Part shown: positions 20,354-33,464 of the stretch, in pieces
Numbering within the stretch: the first letter of the stretch is position 1
Layout: each line of letters begins with the position of its first letter
Assembly (NCBI RefSeq): GCF_002915575.1
Contig: NZ_PQGD01000012.1
Coordinates: forward strand, 142,626-206,625
Origin: Superficieibacter electus
GTDB lineage: Bacteria; Pseudomonadota; Gammaproteobacteria; Enterobacterales; Enterobacteriaceae
DNA length: 64,000 nt
Direction: 5' to 3'
Program-made: the position numbers and the translations under genes
Notes under the pieces: generated by a model
Told to the model about the DNA's origin: nothing
What the model saw: the letters and a program-made list of their open reading frames with translations, nothing else
Databases searched by the model: none

Positions 20354-21115
20354 TTAGTGCATGGTCATGCCGCCAGTAACGTTAATCGCCTGGCCGGTCA
20401 TGTAGGACGCCAGCGGACTGGCGAGAAACAGCACTACATTTGCCACATCTTCCGGCTGCGCGGTGCGACCGAGCAGTACCTGCGAGCAATCTTCGGCGTA
20501 AATCTCTTCTGCCGTCATGCCGCGTAGCGCGCCGCCCTGCTCACGCTCGCGCCATTTCATGGCGGTTTCGACAATGCCGGGGCACACGGCGTTGACCAGA
20601 ATATTGTCACGCGCCAGTTCAATGGCCATGACTTTACTTAGCCCTAATACCGCATGTTTTGAGGCAACATACTGTCCCATCAGGCGATAGCCGTTTTTCC
20701 CGGCCTGCGAGGCGATAGTAATAATGCGGCCATAGCGCTGTGCCCGCATTAATGGGATCGCGGCTTCACAGGCGTAACCCACCGCTTTAAGATTGATATC
20801 AAGGAGGCGCTGCCATCCCTCATCATCCAGTTTATCAACCGGGCTCATCACCGAAACGCCACAGCTATTGACCAGAATATCCACGCGGCCAAACTGCTGC
20901 TGCGCACGGGCGATAAGCGTATTAACCTGCAGGCGCTGCGCCATATCACAGGGCAGGGCCAGCCAGCGCTCGCGCTGCTCGGGTTCGATTATCGCGATAT
21001 CACCGATGACCACGCTGGCCCCGGCACGGTAGAGCAGTTCGGCAATAGCGCGCCCGATCCCCTGATGAGCGCCGGTCACTACAGCCGTTTGCCCCTGCAA
21101 ATCGAGTAAAATCAT
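20354..21115 (-). CDS. Short-chain dehydrogenase/reductase
   Basis: NAD(P)-dependent SDR of 253 residues. The cofactor motif is TGAHQGIG at 14-21, the N-rich strand appears as ILVNSCGVS, the active-site Ser lies in IITIASQAG, and the catalytic YxxxK is YVASK. The C terminus YMTGQAINVTGGMTMH is typical of classical SDRs acting on small polyols or hydroxy compounds. It sits between the molybdoenzyme (13 bp downstream) and the LuxS-like gene (2 bp upstream). A sugar-like or hydroxy intermediate is plausible; the substrate is unknown. Confidence 0.88.
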   Translation of the reverse strand: MILLDLQGQTAVVTGAHQGIGRAIAELLYRAGASVVIGDIAIIEPEQRERWLALPCDMAQRLQVNTLIARAQQQFGRVDILVNSCGVSVMSPVDKLDDEGWQRLLDINLKAVGYACEAAIPLMRAQRYGRIITIASQAGKNGYRLMGQYVASKHAVLGLSKVMAIELARDNILVNAVCPGIVETAMKWREREQGGALRGMTAEEIYAEDCSQVLLGRTAQPEDVANVVLFLASPLASYMTGQAINVTGGMTMH

Positions 21116-21117
21116 GA

Positions 21118-21579
21118 CTAAAGCTGCCGGACAAAGGCGTCCGTGCTGATCCCCTGATCAAGCACCTGCCGCGCGTACTCTTTGGCTGAGAACAACGAGT
21201 GATCGCGATAGTTTCCGCACTCCAGCGCACTGACGGCTGGCACGGTGGTGGCATCGACCACCCGCTGCAACACCCGCGTTAAGGCGGTGGCGATGGTTTT
21301 CGGTTCACGCTCATCCCATAAAATCAAATAAAAACCGGTACGGCAGCCCATTGGCGAAATGTCGATAACGCCGTCTAACTCTTCACGCAGGCCAAACGCC
21401 AGCAGATGCTCCAGGGTATGTAAGGCTGCGGTCGGAATGGCATCCACGTTAGGTTGCAGAAAACGCAGGTCGTATTTTTGCACCACGCCGCCCTGCGGAT
21501 GGCGCTCAAGACCCGCCACGCGAACGTACGGGGCGATCACTTTGGTATGATCAAGGGTAAAACTTTCAACGACTGGCAT
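21118..21579 (-). CDS. LuxS-family S-ribosylhomocysteine lyase-like protein
   Basis: LuxS cleaves S-ribosylhomocysteine to homocysteine and DPD, the AI-2 precursor. This 153-residue member keeps the whole active site: metal ligands His54 and His58 with catalytic Glu57 in LHTLEHLLA, the catalytic Cys79 in ISPMGCRTG, and metal ligand Cys121 in ECGNYRDHS. It is shorter than the ~171-residue enteric LuxS and differs clearly from it; for example RFLQPN replaces RFC-PN, and the CGNYRDHS block differs from the CGTYQMHS I recall for enteric LuxS. The ordinary luxS of enterics lies elsewhere on the chromosome, so this is probably a second, transferred copy. It sits inside a MetNIQ operon, pointing to sulfur salvage more than signalling. 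Confidence 0.9.
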   Translation of the reverse strand: MPVVESFTLDHTKVIAPYVRVAGLERHPQGGVVQKYDLRFLQPNVDAIPTAALHTLEHLLAFGLREELDGVIDISPMGCRTGFYLILWDEREPKTIATALTRVLQRVVDATTVPAVSALECGNYRDHSLFSAKEYARQVLDQGISTDAFVRQL

Positions 21580-21600
21580 AACAATGACTCCTGATGAAGG

Positions 21601-22269
21601 TTATTCACGACGAATACGGCGCGCAAAGCGTGTGCCGAGTGTCTGTAAGAGTTGCACGATGATAATCAGCACGATGGCGGTAGAGAGCGTGGCGAAGGCG
21701 TCAAAACGCTGGTATCCATAGGTGATGGCCAGATCGCCAATGCCACCCCCGCCAACGGTGCCGGCCATGGCGGTAGCGCCCAACAGCCCGATGGTGGCAG
21801 TAGTCAGCGCGAGAATGAGCGATGAAGCCGCTTCCGGCAGCATAAAGTGCCAGATGGTTTGCAGTACGCTGGCCCCCATCGCATTCGCCGATTCCAGAAT
21901 CCCGTCGTCCACCTCCAGCAGCGAGCTTTCTACCAGCCGCGCAATATACGGCGCGATAAAGACCACCAGCGGCACTATCGCGCCCGGCGTGCCGATGGTG
22001 GTGCCGACCAGCCAGCGGGTCAGGGGCAGAATAGTGATGAGAAGGATAATGAACGGCAGCGAACGCAGGATGTTAACGATGGGGTTGATAACCTGATGCA
22101 CCACCGGGTTTGGCAAAATGCCACCGGGACGGCAGGTTACCAGTATAATCCCCAGCGGAATACCAAGCAGCGAGCCAAAGCCCAGCGAGATGCTGACCAT
22201 GAGCAAGGTATCGTACAGCGCCAGTAAAAACTGGTCGCTGGTGATCGCGGTATCGAAAAATTCAAACAT
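21601..22269 (-). CDS. MetI-type ABC transporter permease (system 2)
   Basis: Inner-membrane permease, 222 residues, about five hydrophobic segments. The coupling region is ESANAMGASVLQTIWHFMLPEA and the conserved block is ATAMAGTVGGGGIGDLAITYGYQRFD. It is clearly paralogous to the permease of system 1 but diverged. It overlaps the ATPase gene by 8 bp and lies 21 bp before the luxS-like gene. Confidence 0.92.
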   Translation of the reverse strand: MFEFFDTAITSDQFLLALYDTLLMVSISLGFGSLLGIPLGIILVTCRPGGILPNPVVHQVINPIVNILRSLPFIILLITILPLTRWLVGTTIGTPGAIVPLVVFIAPYIARLVESSLLEVDDGILESANAMGASVLQTIWHFMLPEAASSLILALTTATIGLLGATAMAGTVGGGGIGDLAITYGYQRFDAFATLSTAIVLIIIVQLLQTLGTRFARRIRRE

Positions 22270-23287
22270 CGCTGATTTTCACTCCTGCCTGATGAAGATA
22301 GTGCTCCGCCAGCGCAATTTGCTCAGCCTCGCCGCTCAGTTGCACAATCATGAAACCGAGGATCGTGCTCTGGATTTCTGCCATGCTGGCAAACAGAATA
22401 TTGACCTCGACGGTATGTTCGCGGATCAGCCGGTGGATAATCGGCTGCTGTGCCGTATTCCCCACAAACTCCAGCCGAAGTACACGACTCGCTGAGTGCT
22501 GTTTGATTTTTGCCAGCGTCTGTTCCGGCAGGCGGTCGTGGATCACCGACTGGACGAAACGGGTGGTAACCGCATGCTGCGGTTGTCCGAACAGGCTGAG
22601 CACATCACCCTGCTCAACAATTTTTCCCTGCGCCATCACCGCGACGTGGTGGCAAATTTTCTGCACCACAGACATTTCGTGAGTGATCAGCACAATCGTG
22701 ATGCCGTAGCGCTGGTTAATCTCCTGCAATAGCAGCAGAATTTGCAGCGTGGTATGCGGGTCCAGGGCGGAAGTTGCCTCATCGCAGAGTAAAATCGACG
22801 GATTCGTCGCCAGCGCGCGGGCGATGCCGACGCGCTGTTTTTGCCCGCCCGAAAGCTCATCGGGATAACGCTGCGCTTTATCACTCAGATCCACAAAAGC
22901 CAGCAGCTCATTGACCCGCTCACGAATAAAAGCCTTATCTCGTCCCTGTAAAATCAGCGGGATGGCGACGTTGTGAAAGACGGTGCGCGAATTCAGCAAA
23001 TTGAAGTGCTGAAAGATCATACCGATATCTTTCTTCACGCTATTAAGCTGTTTTTTATTAACGCCCTGAAGCGAAACACCGTTGATGAAGACCTCGCCTG
23101 CGCTCGGCGTTTCAAGATGATTAATTAAACGCAGCAGGGTACTTTTACCGGCTCCGCTGGCACCAATCACCCCGAATATTTCACCCTTCTGGATCTTCAG
23201 CGTAATATCATCCAGCGCCAGAAAGCGCTCACCCTGGCGTGAAAACGTCTTACTGACCTGATGGAAATCTATAATGCTCTCGCTCAT
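22262..23287 (-). CDS. MetN-type ABC transporter ATPase with NIL domain (system 2)
   Basis: ATPase of 341 residues, full MetN length. Walker A is GASGAGKST, the Q-loop block is [14 protein letters not shown], the signature is LSGGQKQR and Walker B is [14 protein letters not shown]. Residues from ~265 form a NIL-type ligand-binding domain (VLRLEFVGNTAQQPIIHRL and onward), which in MetN gives inhibition by internal methionine. The start overlaps the binding-protein stop by 4 bp (ATGA), indicating coupled translation. Confidence 0.93.
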   Translation of the reverse strand: MSESIIDFHQVSKTFSRQGERFLALDDITLKIQKGEIFGVIGASGAGKSTLLRLINHLETPSAGEVFINGVSLQGVNKKQLNSVKKDIGMIFQHFNLLNSRTVFHNVAIPLILQGRDKAFIRERVNELLAFVDLSDKAQRYPDELSGGQKQRVGIARALATNPSILLCDEATSALDPHTTLQILLLLQEINQRYGITIVLITHEMSVVQKICHHVAVMAQGKIVEQGDVLSLFGQPQHAVTTRFVQSVIHDRLPEQTLAKIKQHSASRVLRLEFVGNTAQQPIIHRLIREHTVEVNILFASMAEIQSTILGFMIVQLSGEAEQIALAEHYLHQAGVKISDV

Positions 23288-24096
23288 TTGAGATAATCAG
23301 GCAGCAGGTAGCCTTCGTATTGCTGATGGGTTTGAATATAGTTTTTAAACTCCGCGGAGTGATAGCCTGCAATAATATCTTTGGCAAACGCGGCCTCTTT
23401 ATTCTTACCGGCTACGGTTACCACATTGATAAACTGGCTGGTAGGAGCTTCGAGTTTGAGAGCAGACTTTAATTTCATACCGCTGGAGACGGCGAAATTA
23501 CCCTGGATTAACCCATAATCCACATCCGGCAATGCGCGGACCTGCTGGGCGTTATCCATCTCTTTGAGCACGATGTTATAGGGGTTTTCACTAATGAATT
23601 TTTGTGAAAAGGTCGCGGGGTCGCTATCAGGCTTAATTTTCACCCAGCCAAGGCTTTGCAACACCAGCACAGCACGATATTCATTGGGAGCCTGGTTAGG
23701 TACGGAGATAACGGTACCGGGTTTCGGCGTGTCGAGAGTGTTAAGTTTGCCGCCATAAAGCCCCATGGGCGGTGTCGGGACCTGAACGATACCCACGTTA
23801 TCGATGCCCAGGCGTTCATTTACCGATTTGAGGTAAACCGGGTGCTGCATAATATTCGCTTCAATATGACCGCGACTGACAGCATCATTCACCTGGATGC
23901 CATCGCTGAAGTCTTTATATTCTACTTTATAACCTTTCTTTTCCAGATAAGGCGCGACGCCCTGCTGGAATTGTTCTTTATATGGACCGGGGTTAAACCC
24001 TACCCGAATCAGTTTATCCTCAGCATGGGCTGCTGACAGAAGCGTGGAGGTTGATAGCGCGGTTAAAATAATGCCATATATCAGGGTAGTACGCAT
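23284..24096 (-). CDS. MetQ/NlpA-family periplasmic binding protein (system 2)
   Basis: Binding protein of 270 residues and first gene of the metQNI-luxS-SDR-molybdoenzyme operon. The signal peptide is TLIYGIILTALSTSTLLSAAHA with cleavage before EDKL; there is no lipobox Cys. Family blocks are VGFNPGPYKEQF, ANIMQHPVYLKSV and ISVPNQAPNEYRAVLVLQ, with a C-terminal LIQGNFAVSSGMKL. It is only distantly similar to the system 1 protein, so the two importers probably take different ligands. Confidence 0.9.
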   Translation of the reverse strand: MRTTLIYGIILTALSTSTLLSAAHAEDKLIRVGFNPGPYKEQFQQGVAPYLEKKGYKVEYKDFSDGIQVNDAVSRGHIEANIMQHPVYLKSVNERLGIDNVGIVQVPTPPMGLYGGKLNTLDTPKPGTVISVPNQAPNEYRAVLVLQSLGWVKIKPDSDPATFSQKFISENPYNIVLKEMDNAQQVRALPDVDYGLIQGNFAVSSGMKLKSALKLEAPTSQFINVVTVAGKNKEAAFAKDIIAGYHSAEFKNYIQTHQQYEGYLLPDYLK

Positions 24097-24336
24097 GAAT
24101 GGTTCTCTTTAACTGGCTCATTGAATAAAAACGATTAAATCACAGGAGAGTAAGGTGTGAGAAGAATGCAAGGGCAAATGACTATGTCTTTTTTATACTA
24201 ACAATATCTATATTTTGTTATTGCAGTTATTAACTATCCTTTGCCATTTTATTGTATTAAATCGGGCGTTAATTTATTTTGTGCAATGATAGATTATGCG
24301 ATAGTGATTATTTATTTCTTACGTCATTATAATCTT
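24097..24336. promoter_or_regulatory. Divergent control region of the system 2 operon and aminotransferase
   Basis: This is a 240-bp, very AT-rich spacer. A near-perfect 22-bp palindrome lies at 24199-24220: TAACAATAT, 4 bp, ATTTTGTTA, with one mismatch between arms. It overlaps CTAACAATATCTA at 24198-24210, which is shared with the 2OG-oxygenase promoter. It is a strong operator candidate able to control both directions. Confidence 0.6.
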
Positions 24337-25515
24337 ATGCCTGATTTTTCTGCGTCTCCCCTTGTTGAACAACTGGAAGAGAATCTGTTTAGTGCGCTGG
24401 AGAAACTGGCGGCTCAGATAGCGTCGTCAGAACGTACGCTCATCGATCTCTCTTCTGGCAGTCCGCATCAGCCGACGCCGCCCGCCGTGGTCGCGGCATT
24501 ACAGGTGGCGGCGGTACAGCCCGGAAACCATGATTACCCCTCTTTTTGGGGAAAACCGGCGCTGCGCGAGGCCATTGCCCATTTTTATCAGCGCCAGTAT
24601 GGCGTCAGGCTGGACCCGGAGCGTGAAATTGCCGTGTTCCACGGGGCGCATATTGCCGTTGGCGGGTTGCCAAGAGCGTTGCTTCATCCCGGCCAGTACC
24701 TGATCTCTACCGATCCCTGCTATCCTGTTTATCGCTCTGCGGCCCTCCAGGCTCAGGCACGTTTTTACGGCATTCCTCTCGACGCGGCACGCCAGTTTCA
24801 GCCCGATTTTTCCTGCGTGCCGGAAGAAGTGGCCCGCAACGCCGGACTGCTGATGCTGAATTATCCTCATAATCCGACGGGGGCGCTTGCCACCTCCGCG
24901 CTGTTTGATGACGCACTGGCGTTTGTGAAACACTGGCATATTCCGCTGGTACATGATTTTGCCTACGCCGCCATCGGCAGTCATGCCGGGGAACAGCCGC
25001 TCAGCTTATTATCCAGACCGGAGGCCAGCGAGTGGGGCGTGGAAATCTATACGTTATCAAAAACGTTTTTAATGGCGGGCTGGCGTTTCGGTTTCGCTGC
25101 AGGGAATGCGTCGATGATCGCGGCGTTTAAAAAACTGCATACTCACAGCTATAGCACGGTGTTTGGCGCGGTACAGGATGCGGCTATTGCTGCGCTACAG
25201 CTTCCGGCGCAAGAAATGGCGCAACTGGTTGCCGTTTATCATCAGCGCCGCCGTCGGGTGCTGGATGCACTGGACGCAATGCACTGGCCGGTGGAGCCTC
25301 ATCAGGGCACGTTTTTTCTCTGGCTACCGGTGCCTGCGGGTTTCAGCGCTCAGCAGCTAACGGAGCATCTGCTCTATCAGGCGCAGGTGCTGGTGGCACC
25401 CGGACACGGTTTTGGCCCGGGTGGCGAAGGGTATATTCGCCTGAGCCTTACCGCGGATGACGATAATCTGGCGGAGGCGCTGAAACGTATTGCGGCGCTG
25501 AAACTCTTTTCCTGA
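24337..25515 (+). CDS. Pyridoxal-phosphate aminotransferase (class I/II)
   Basis: Fold-type I PLP enzyme of 392 residues from the ATG at 24337 (MPDFSASPLVEQLEEN). The frame is open 32 codons upstream, but that part is AT-rich and unlike any aminotransferase. PLP contacts are visible: NYPHNPTGA (Asn), LVHDFAYA (Asp), the Schiff-base lysine in YTLSKTFLMAGWRFGF, and the C-terminal substrate Arg in GYIRLSL. It is divergent from the system 2 operon and shares its control region. It may transaminate a methionine- or cysteine-like amino acid, or act as a C-S lyase; the sequence does not decide. Confidence 0.87.
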   Translation: MPDFSASPLVEQLEENLFSALEKLAAQIASSERTLIDLSSGSPHQPTPPAVVAALQVAAVQPGNHDYPSFWGKPALREAIAHFYQRQYGVRLDPEREIAVFHGAHIAVGGLPRALLHPGQYLISTDPCYPVYRSAALQAQARFYGIPLDAARQFQPDFSCVPEEVARNAGLLMLNYPHNPTGALATSALFDDALAFVKHWHIPLVHDFAYAAIGSHAGEQPLSLLSRPEASEWGVEIYTLSKTFLMAGWRFGFAAGNASMIAAFKKLHTHSYSTVFGAVQDAAIAALQLPAQEMAQLVAVYHQRRRRVLDALDAMHWPVEPHQGTFFLWLPVPAGFSAQQLTEHLLYQAQVLVAPGHGFGPGGEGYIRLSLTADDDNLAEALKRIAALKLFS

Positions 25516-25571
25516 CGAAGCGACGCAGGCTGGCCGGTGACGGCCAACGGCATTAACGCCATACACCCGAT

Positions 25572-25660
25572 GCCAGGCGGCGGCTACGCCTTGCCTGGCC
25601 TACATATCAACAAATTACGCATTGTCTGTAGGCCTGCGCAAGCGAAGCGCCGCCGGGCAC
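25572..25660. repeat. BIME (two REP-like elements) between aminotransferase and yieL
   Basis: GCCAGGCGGCGGCTACGCC then GCCTGGCC (25572-25600) is followed by a second, inverted unit GTAGGCCTGCGCAAGC ending CGCCGGGCA (~25628-25660). The flanking genes are convergent. Confidence 0.7.
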
Positions 25661-25682
25661 TGTGCCATAACGACTGCCGGGT

Positions 25683-26876
<1,194 letters not shown>

Positions 26877-26881
26877 TTAAC

Positions 26882-26918
26882 CACAAAACAATAACAATAG
26901 TGACTATATCGTTTTGTG
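26882..26918 (-). promoter_or_regulatory. Inverted repeat upstream of yieL
   Basis: CACAAAACAATA (26882-26893) and TATCGTTTTGTG (26907-26918) pair at 11 of 12 positions across a 13-bp centre. The site lies ~30-60 bp upstream of yieL and is a candidate operator. Confidence 0.5.
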
Positions 26919-26969
26919 ATGAGTAACAAAAACCAGGCTGTTAATTCAGAACGGGTTGTTTTAACGTAG

Positions 26970-27590
<621 letters not shown>

Positions 27591-27618
27591 TCGGTAGTCA
27601 AATTAAGGAGTAACGTTT

Positions 27619-28524
27619 ATGCCCGATTTACTGGCCCGCTATCAGGGCTGTTTACTTGGCCTGGCCTGCGGCGACGCGGTAGGGACGACCGTTGAGTTTC
27701 GGGCTAAAGATTCCTTTACGCCGCTGACTACCATGCAGGGAGGCGGCCCGTTTAATCTGAAGGTCGGACAGTGGACGGATGATACGTCAATGGCGCTGTG
27801 TCTCACGCAAAGCCTGATTACCTGCCGGGGTTTTGATGCGACCGATCAGATGAATCGCTACCTCAACTGGTGGCGCTGGGGCTATTTTAGCTCCACCGGC
27901 GAATGCTTCGACATCGGTGGCACCGTTGCCCGTGCGCTGGGCAAATTCGCGCTCGACGGCAATCCGTATGCCGGTTCCGAAGCGCCGGACACCGCCGGTA
28001 ATGGCTCCCTGATGCGCCTTGCGCCGGCGGTGCTGTATTACTATCCCGATCGCGCTCAGGCGCTGGATTTTTCTGAAGCCTCTTCGCGCACCACTCACGC
28101 CGCGCCGGAAGCCATCGCCAGTTGTCGCCTCTTCGCGCAGTACTTAATGAATGCGCTGAGCGGAAAAGACAAAGACGCTATTCTCGCCGACACAGAAGAA
28201 CTGCCAGTCCAGGAGAATCTGCGCCAGATTGCGGCGGGTAGCTATCGTCAGAAACCGCGTTCAGCCATTCACGGCACCGGCTACTGCGTACAAAGCCTGG
28301 AAGCCGCGCTATGGTGTTTTTATCACGGCGCAGATTTTGAAGAAACGATCCTGATGGCCGCCAACCTGGGTGATGACGCCGACACGACTGCCGCGATAGC
28401 GGGTCAACTGGCTGGCGCATTTTATGGCGTTGAAGGCATTCCGCGGGCGTGGCGGGATCAGCTGTGGCAGTACGAGGATATTGATGCGCTGGCGCGGCAG
28501 TTGCTTGAAAAGCCGCAGCCATAA
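27619..28524 (+). CDS. ADP-ribosylglycohydrolase (DraG family)
   Basis: Predicted ADP-ribosyl hydrolase, 301 residues. Metal-binding motifs are WTDDTSMAL at ~52-60 and NLGDDADTTAAI in the C-terminal third, with GDAVGTTVEF near 18-27; these bind the two Mg ions of DraG/ARH enzymes. It begins 28 bp after cbrC with GGAG, so the two are probably co-transcribed. This gene is not at this position in E. coli K-12. The target could be a modified protein, nucleic acid or free ADP-ribose derivative. Confidence 0.88.
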   Translation: MPDLLARYQGCLLGLACGDAVGTTVEFRAKDSFTPLTTMQGGGPFNLKVGQWTDDTSMALCLTQSLITCRGFDATDQMNRYLNWWRWGYFSSTGECFDIGGTVARALGKFALDGNPYAGSEAPDTAGNGSLMRLAPAVLYYYPDRAQALDFSEASSRTTHAAPEAIASCRLFAQYLMNALSGKDKDAILADTEELPVQENLRQIAAGSYRQKPRSAIHGTGYCVQSLEAALWCFYHGADFEETILMAANLGDDADTTAAIAGQLAGAFYGVEGIPRAWRDQLWQYEDIDALARQLLEKPQP

Positions 28525-28531
28525 TAATTCT

Positions 28532-28557
28532 TGCCGGGTGGTTTTTGCTACCCGGCA
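28532..28557. terminator. Hairpin between convergent ADP-ribosylhydrolase gene and phoU
   Basis: TGCCGGGT (28532-28539) and ACCCGGCA (28550-28557) form a perfect 8-bp REP-like stem. It probably serves both converging transcripts. Confidence 0.65.
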
Positions 28558-28565
28558 TGAAAAAG

Positions 28566-29291
28566 TTACTCTTTCGGATCGCGGCCTGCCAGCAACTTAT
28601 CAAGCTCATCGCCGCCAACGTGACGGAAATCCTGCCCCTTCACGAAGTAGAAGATGTACTCGCAAATATTCTGACAACGGTCGCCGATGCGTTCGATAGA
28701 GCGAGCGCAAAACAGCGCGGTCAACACGCTGGGAATGGTGCGTGGATCTTCCATCATATAAGTCATTAGCTGGCGCACAATGCCTTCATATTCTTGATCC
28801 ACTTTTTTATCTTCACGGTAAATGCGTACCGCTTCGTCGAGATCCATTCGCGCGAAAGCATCCAGCACGTCGTGGAGCATCTGTACAGTGTGACGTCCCA
28901 GCGATTCCAGGCTCACCAGCAACGGTTGGTGCTGCTGAGAGAATTTTTCCAGCGCGGTGCGGCAAATTTTGTCTGCCACATCGCCAATGCGTTCCAGCTC
29001 GGCAATGGTTTTGATAATCGCCATCACCAGACGCAGGTCGCTCGCTGTCGGCTGACGCTTGGCGATGATGCGTACACAGGCTTCATCGATGGCGACTTCC
29101 ATCATATTGACCTGCTTGTCACCATCAATGACGCGTTTCGCCAGCTCACTGTCCTGATTATGCATGGCAGTGATCGCATCCGATAACTGTTGCTCTACCA
29201 GGCCGCCCATCGTCATCACTTCGGTGCGAATATGTTCCAGCTCAGCGTTGAACTGGCCAGAAATGTGTTTGTTGAGATTAAGGTTTTCCAT
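28566..29291 (-). CDS. phoU: Phosphate signalling regulator PhoU
   Basis: Cytoplasmic three-helix-repeat protein that couples the Pst transporter to PhoR and keeps the Pho regulon off in phosphate excess. It has 241 residues, counted from [13 protein letters not shown] at 29291 to match the family; an in-frame ATG six codons earlier is weaker. Two repeats each carry a metal-binding E/D-xxx-D pattern ([14 protein letters not shown] and [17 protein letters not shown]). Last gene of the pstSCAB-phoU operon, 14 bp after pstB. Confidence 0.97.
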   Translation of the reverse strand: MENLNLNKHISGQFNAELEHIRTEVMTMGGLVEQQLSDAITAMHNQDSELAKRVIDGDKQVNMMEVAIDEACVRIIAKRQPTASDLRLVMAIIKTIAELERIGDVADKICRTALEKFSQQHQPLLVSLESLGRHTVQMLHDVLDAFARMDLDEAVRIYREDKKVDQEYEGIVRQLMTYMMEDPRTIPSVLTALFCARSIERIGDRCQNICEYIFYFVKGQDFRHVGGDELDKLLAGRDPKE

Positions 29292-29305
29292 GACGCACTC
29301 CTGAA

Positions 29306-30160
<855 letters not shown>

Positions 30161-30198
30161 AGCTGTACAAATTACAGGCCGGACAGGGCCTGTCGTTT

Positions 30199-32051
<1,853 letters not shown>

Positions 32052-32083
32052 TCACTCTTTAGTTAACGACGCCTTACGAAGTT

Positions 32084-32110
32084 GCCCGGTGGCGCTGACG
32101 CTTACCGGGC
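32084..32110. repeat. REP element between pstS and pstC
   Basis: GCCCGGT and ACCGGGC flank GGCGCTGACGCTT in the pstS-pstC spacer. It may protect the upstream pstS part of the message, which is needed in excess. Confidence 0.7.
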
Positions 32111-32160
32111 CTCCAGGCGGGAGGCACTGCGCCAGCCGCCATTTTCGTCGGTATATCTGA

Positions 32161-33240
<1,080 letters not shown>

Positions 33241-33267
33241 CTACGAGGAGCAAAATAGGACAATCAG

Positions 33268-33307
33268 GTGACAGTTATATGTAAGGTATATGACAGTTTA
33301 ATGACAG
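33268..33307 (-). promoter_or_regulatory. Tandem Pho boxes of pstS
   Basis: In the pstS direction the distal box reads CTGTCATTAAACTGTCAT (33307-33290) and the proximal box CTTACATATAACTGTCAC (33285-33268). They are 18 bp each and offset by 22 bp, the PhoB dimer spacing. Phosphate starvation induction is expected. Confidence 0.92.
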
Positions 33308-33404
33308 GCGAGTTTTTCAGGGTCAGTCCGTCATCCCGTTGTAACCTACACACCGTGCAGATTAGCTGAAAGCCGGGGGTAATGCTTCACAAGTTGGGTA
33401 TTGT

Positions 33405-33438
33405 TAATAAAAAAAGGCGGCCAATCCTGGAGCCGCCT
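33405..33438 (-). terminator. Terminator of the fimbrial adhesin gene
   Basis: On the minus strand AGGCGGC, a 10-base loop and GCCGCCT are followed by a run of seven T. It lies 27 bp after the adhesin stop. Confidence 0.85.
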
Positions 33439-33464
33439 AACTGTTAACACTGCAAACATTCTGA

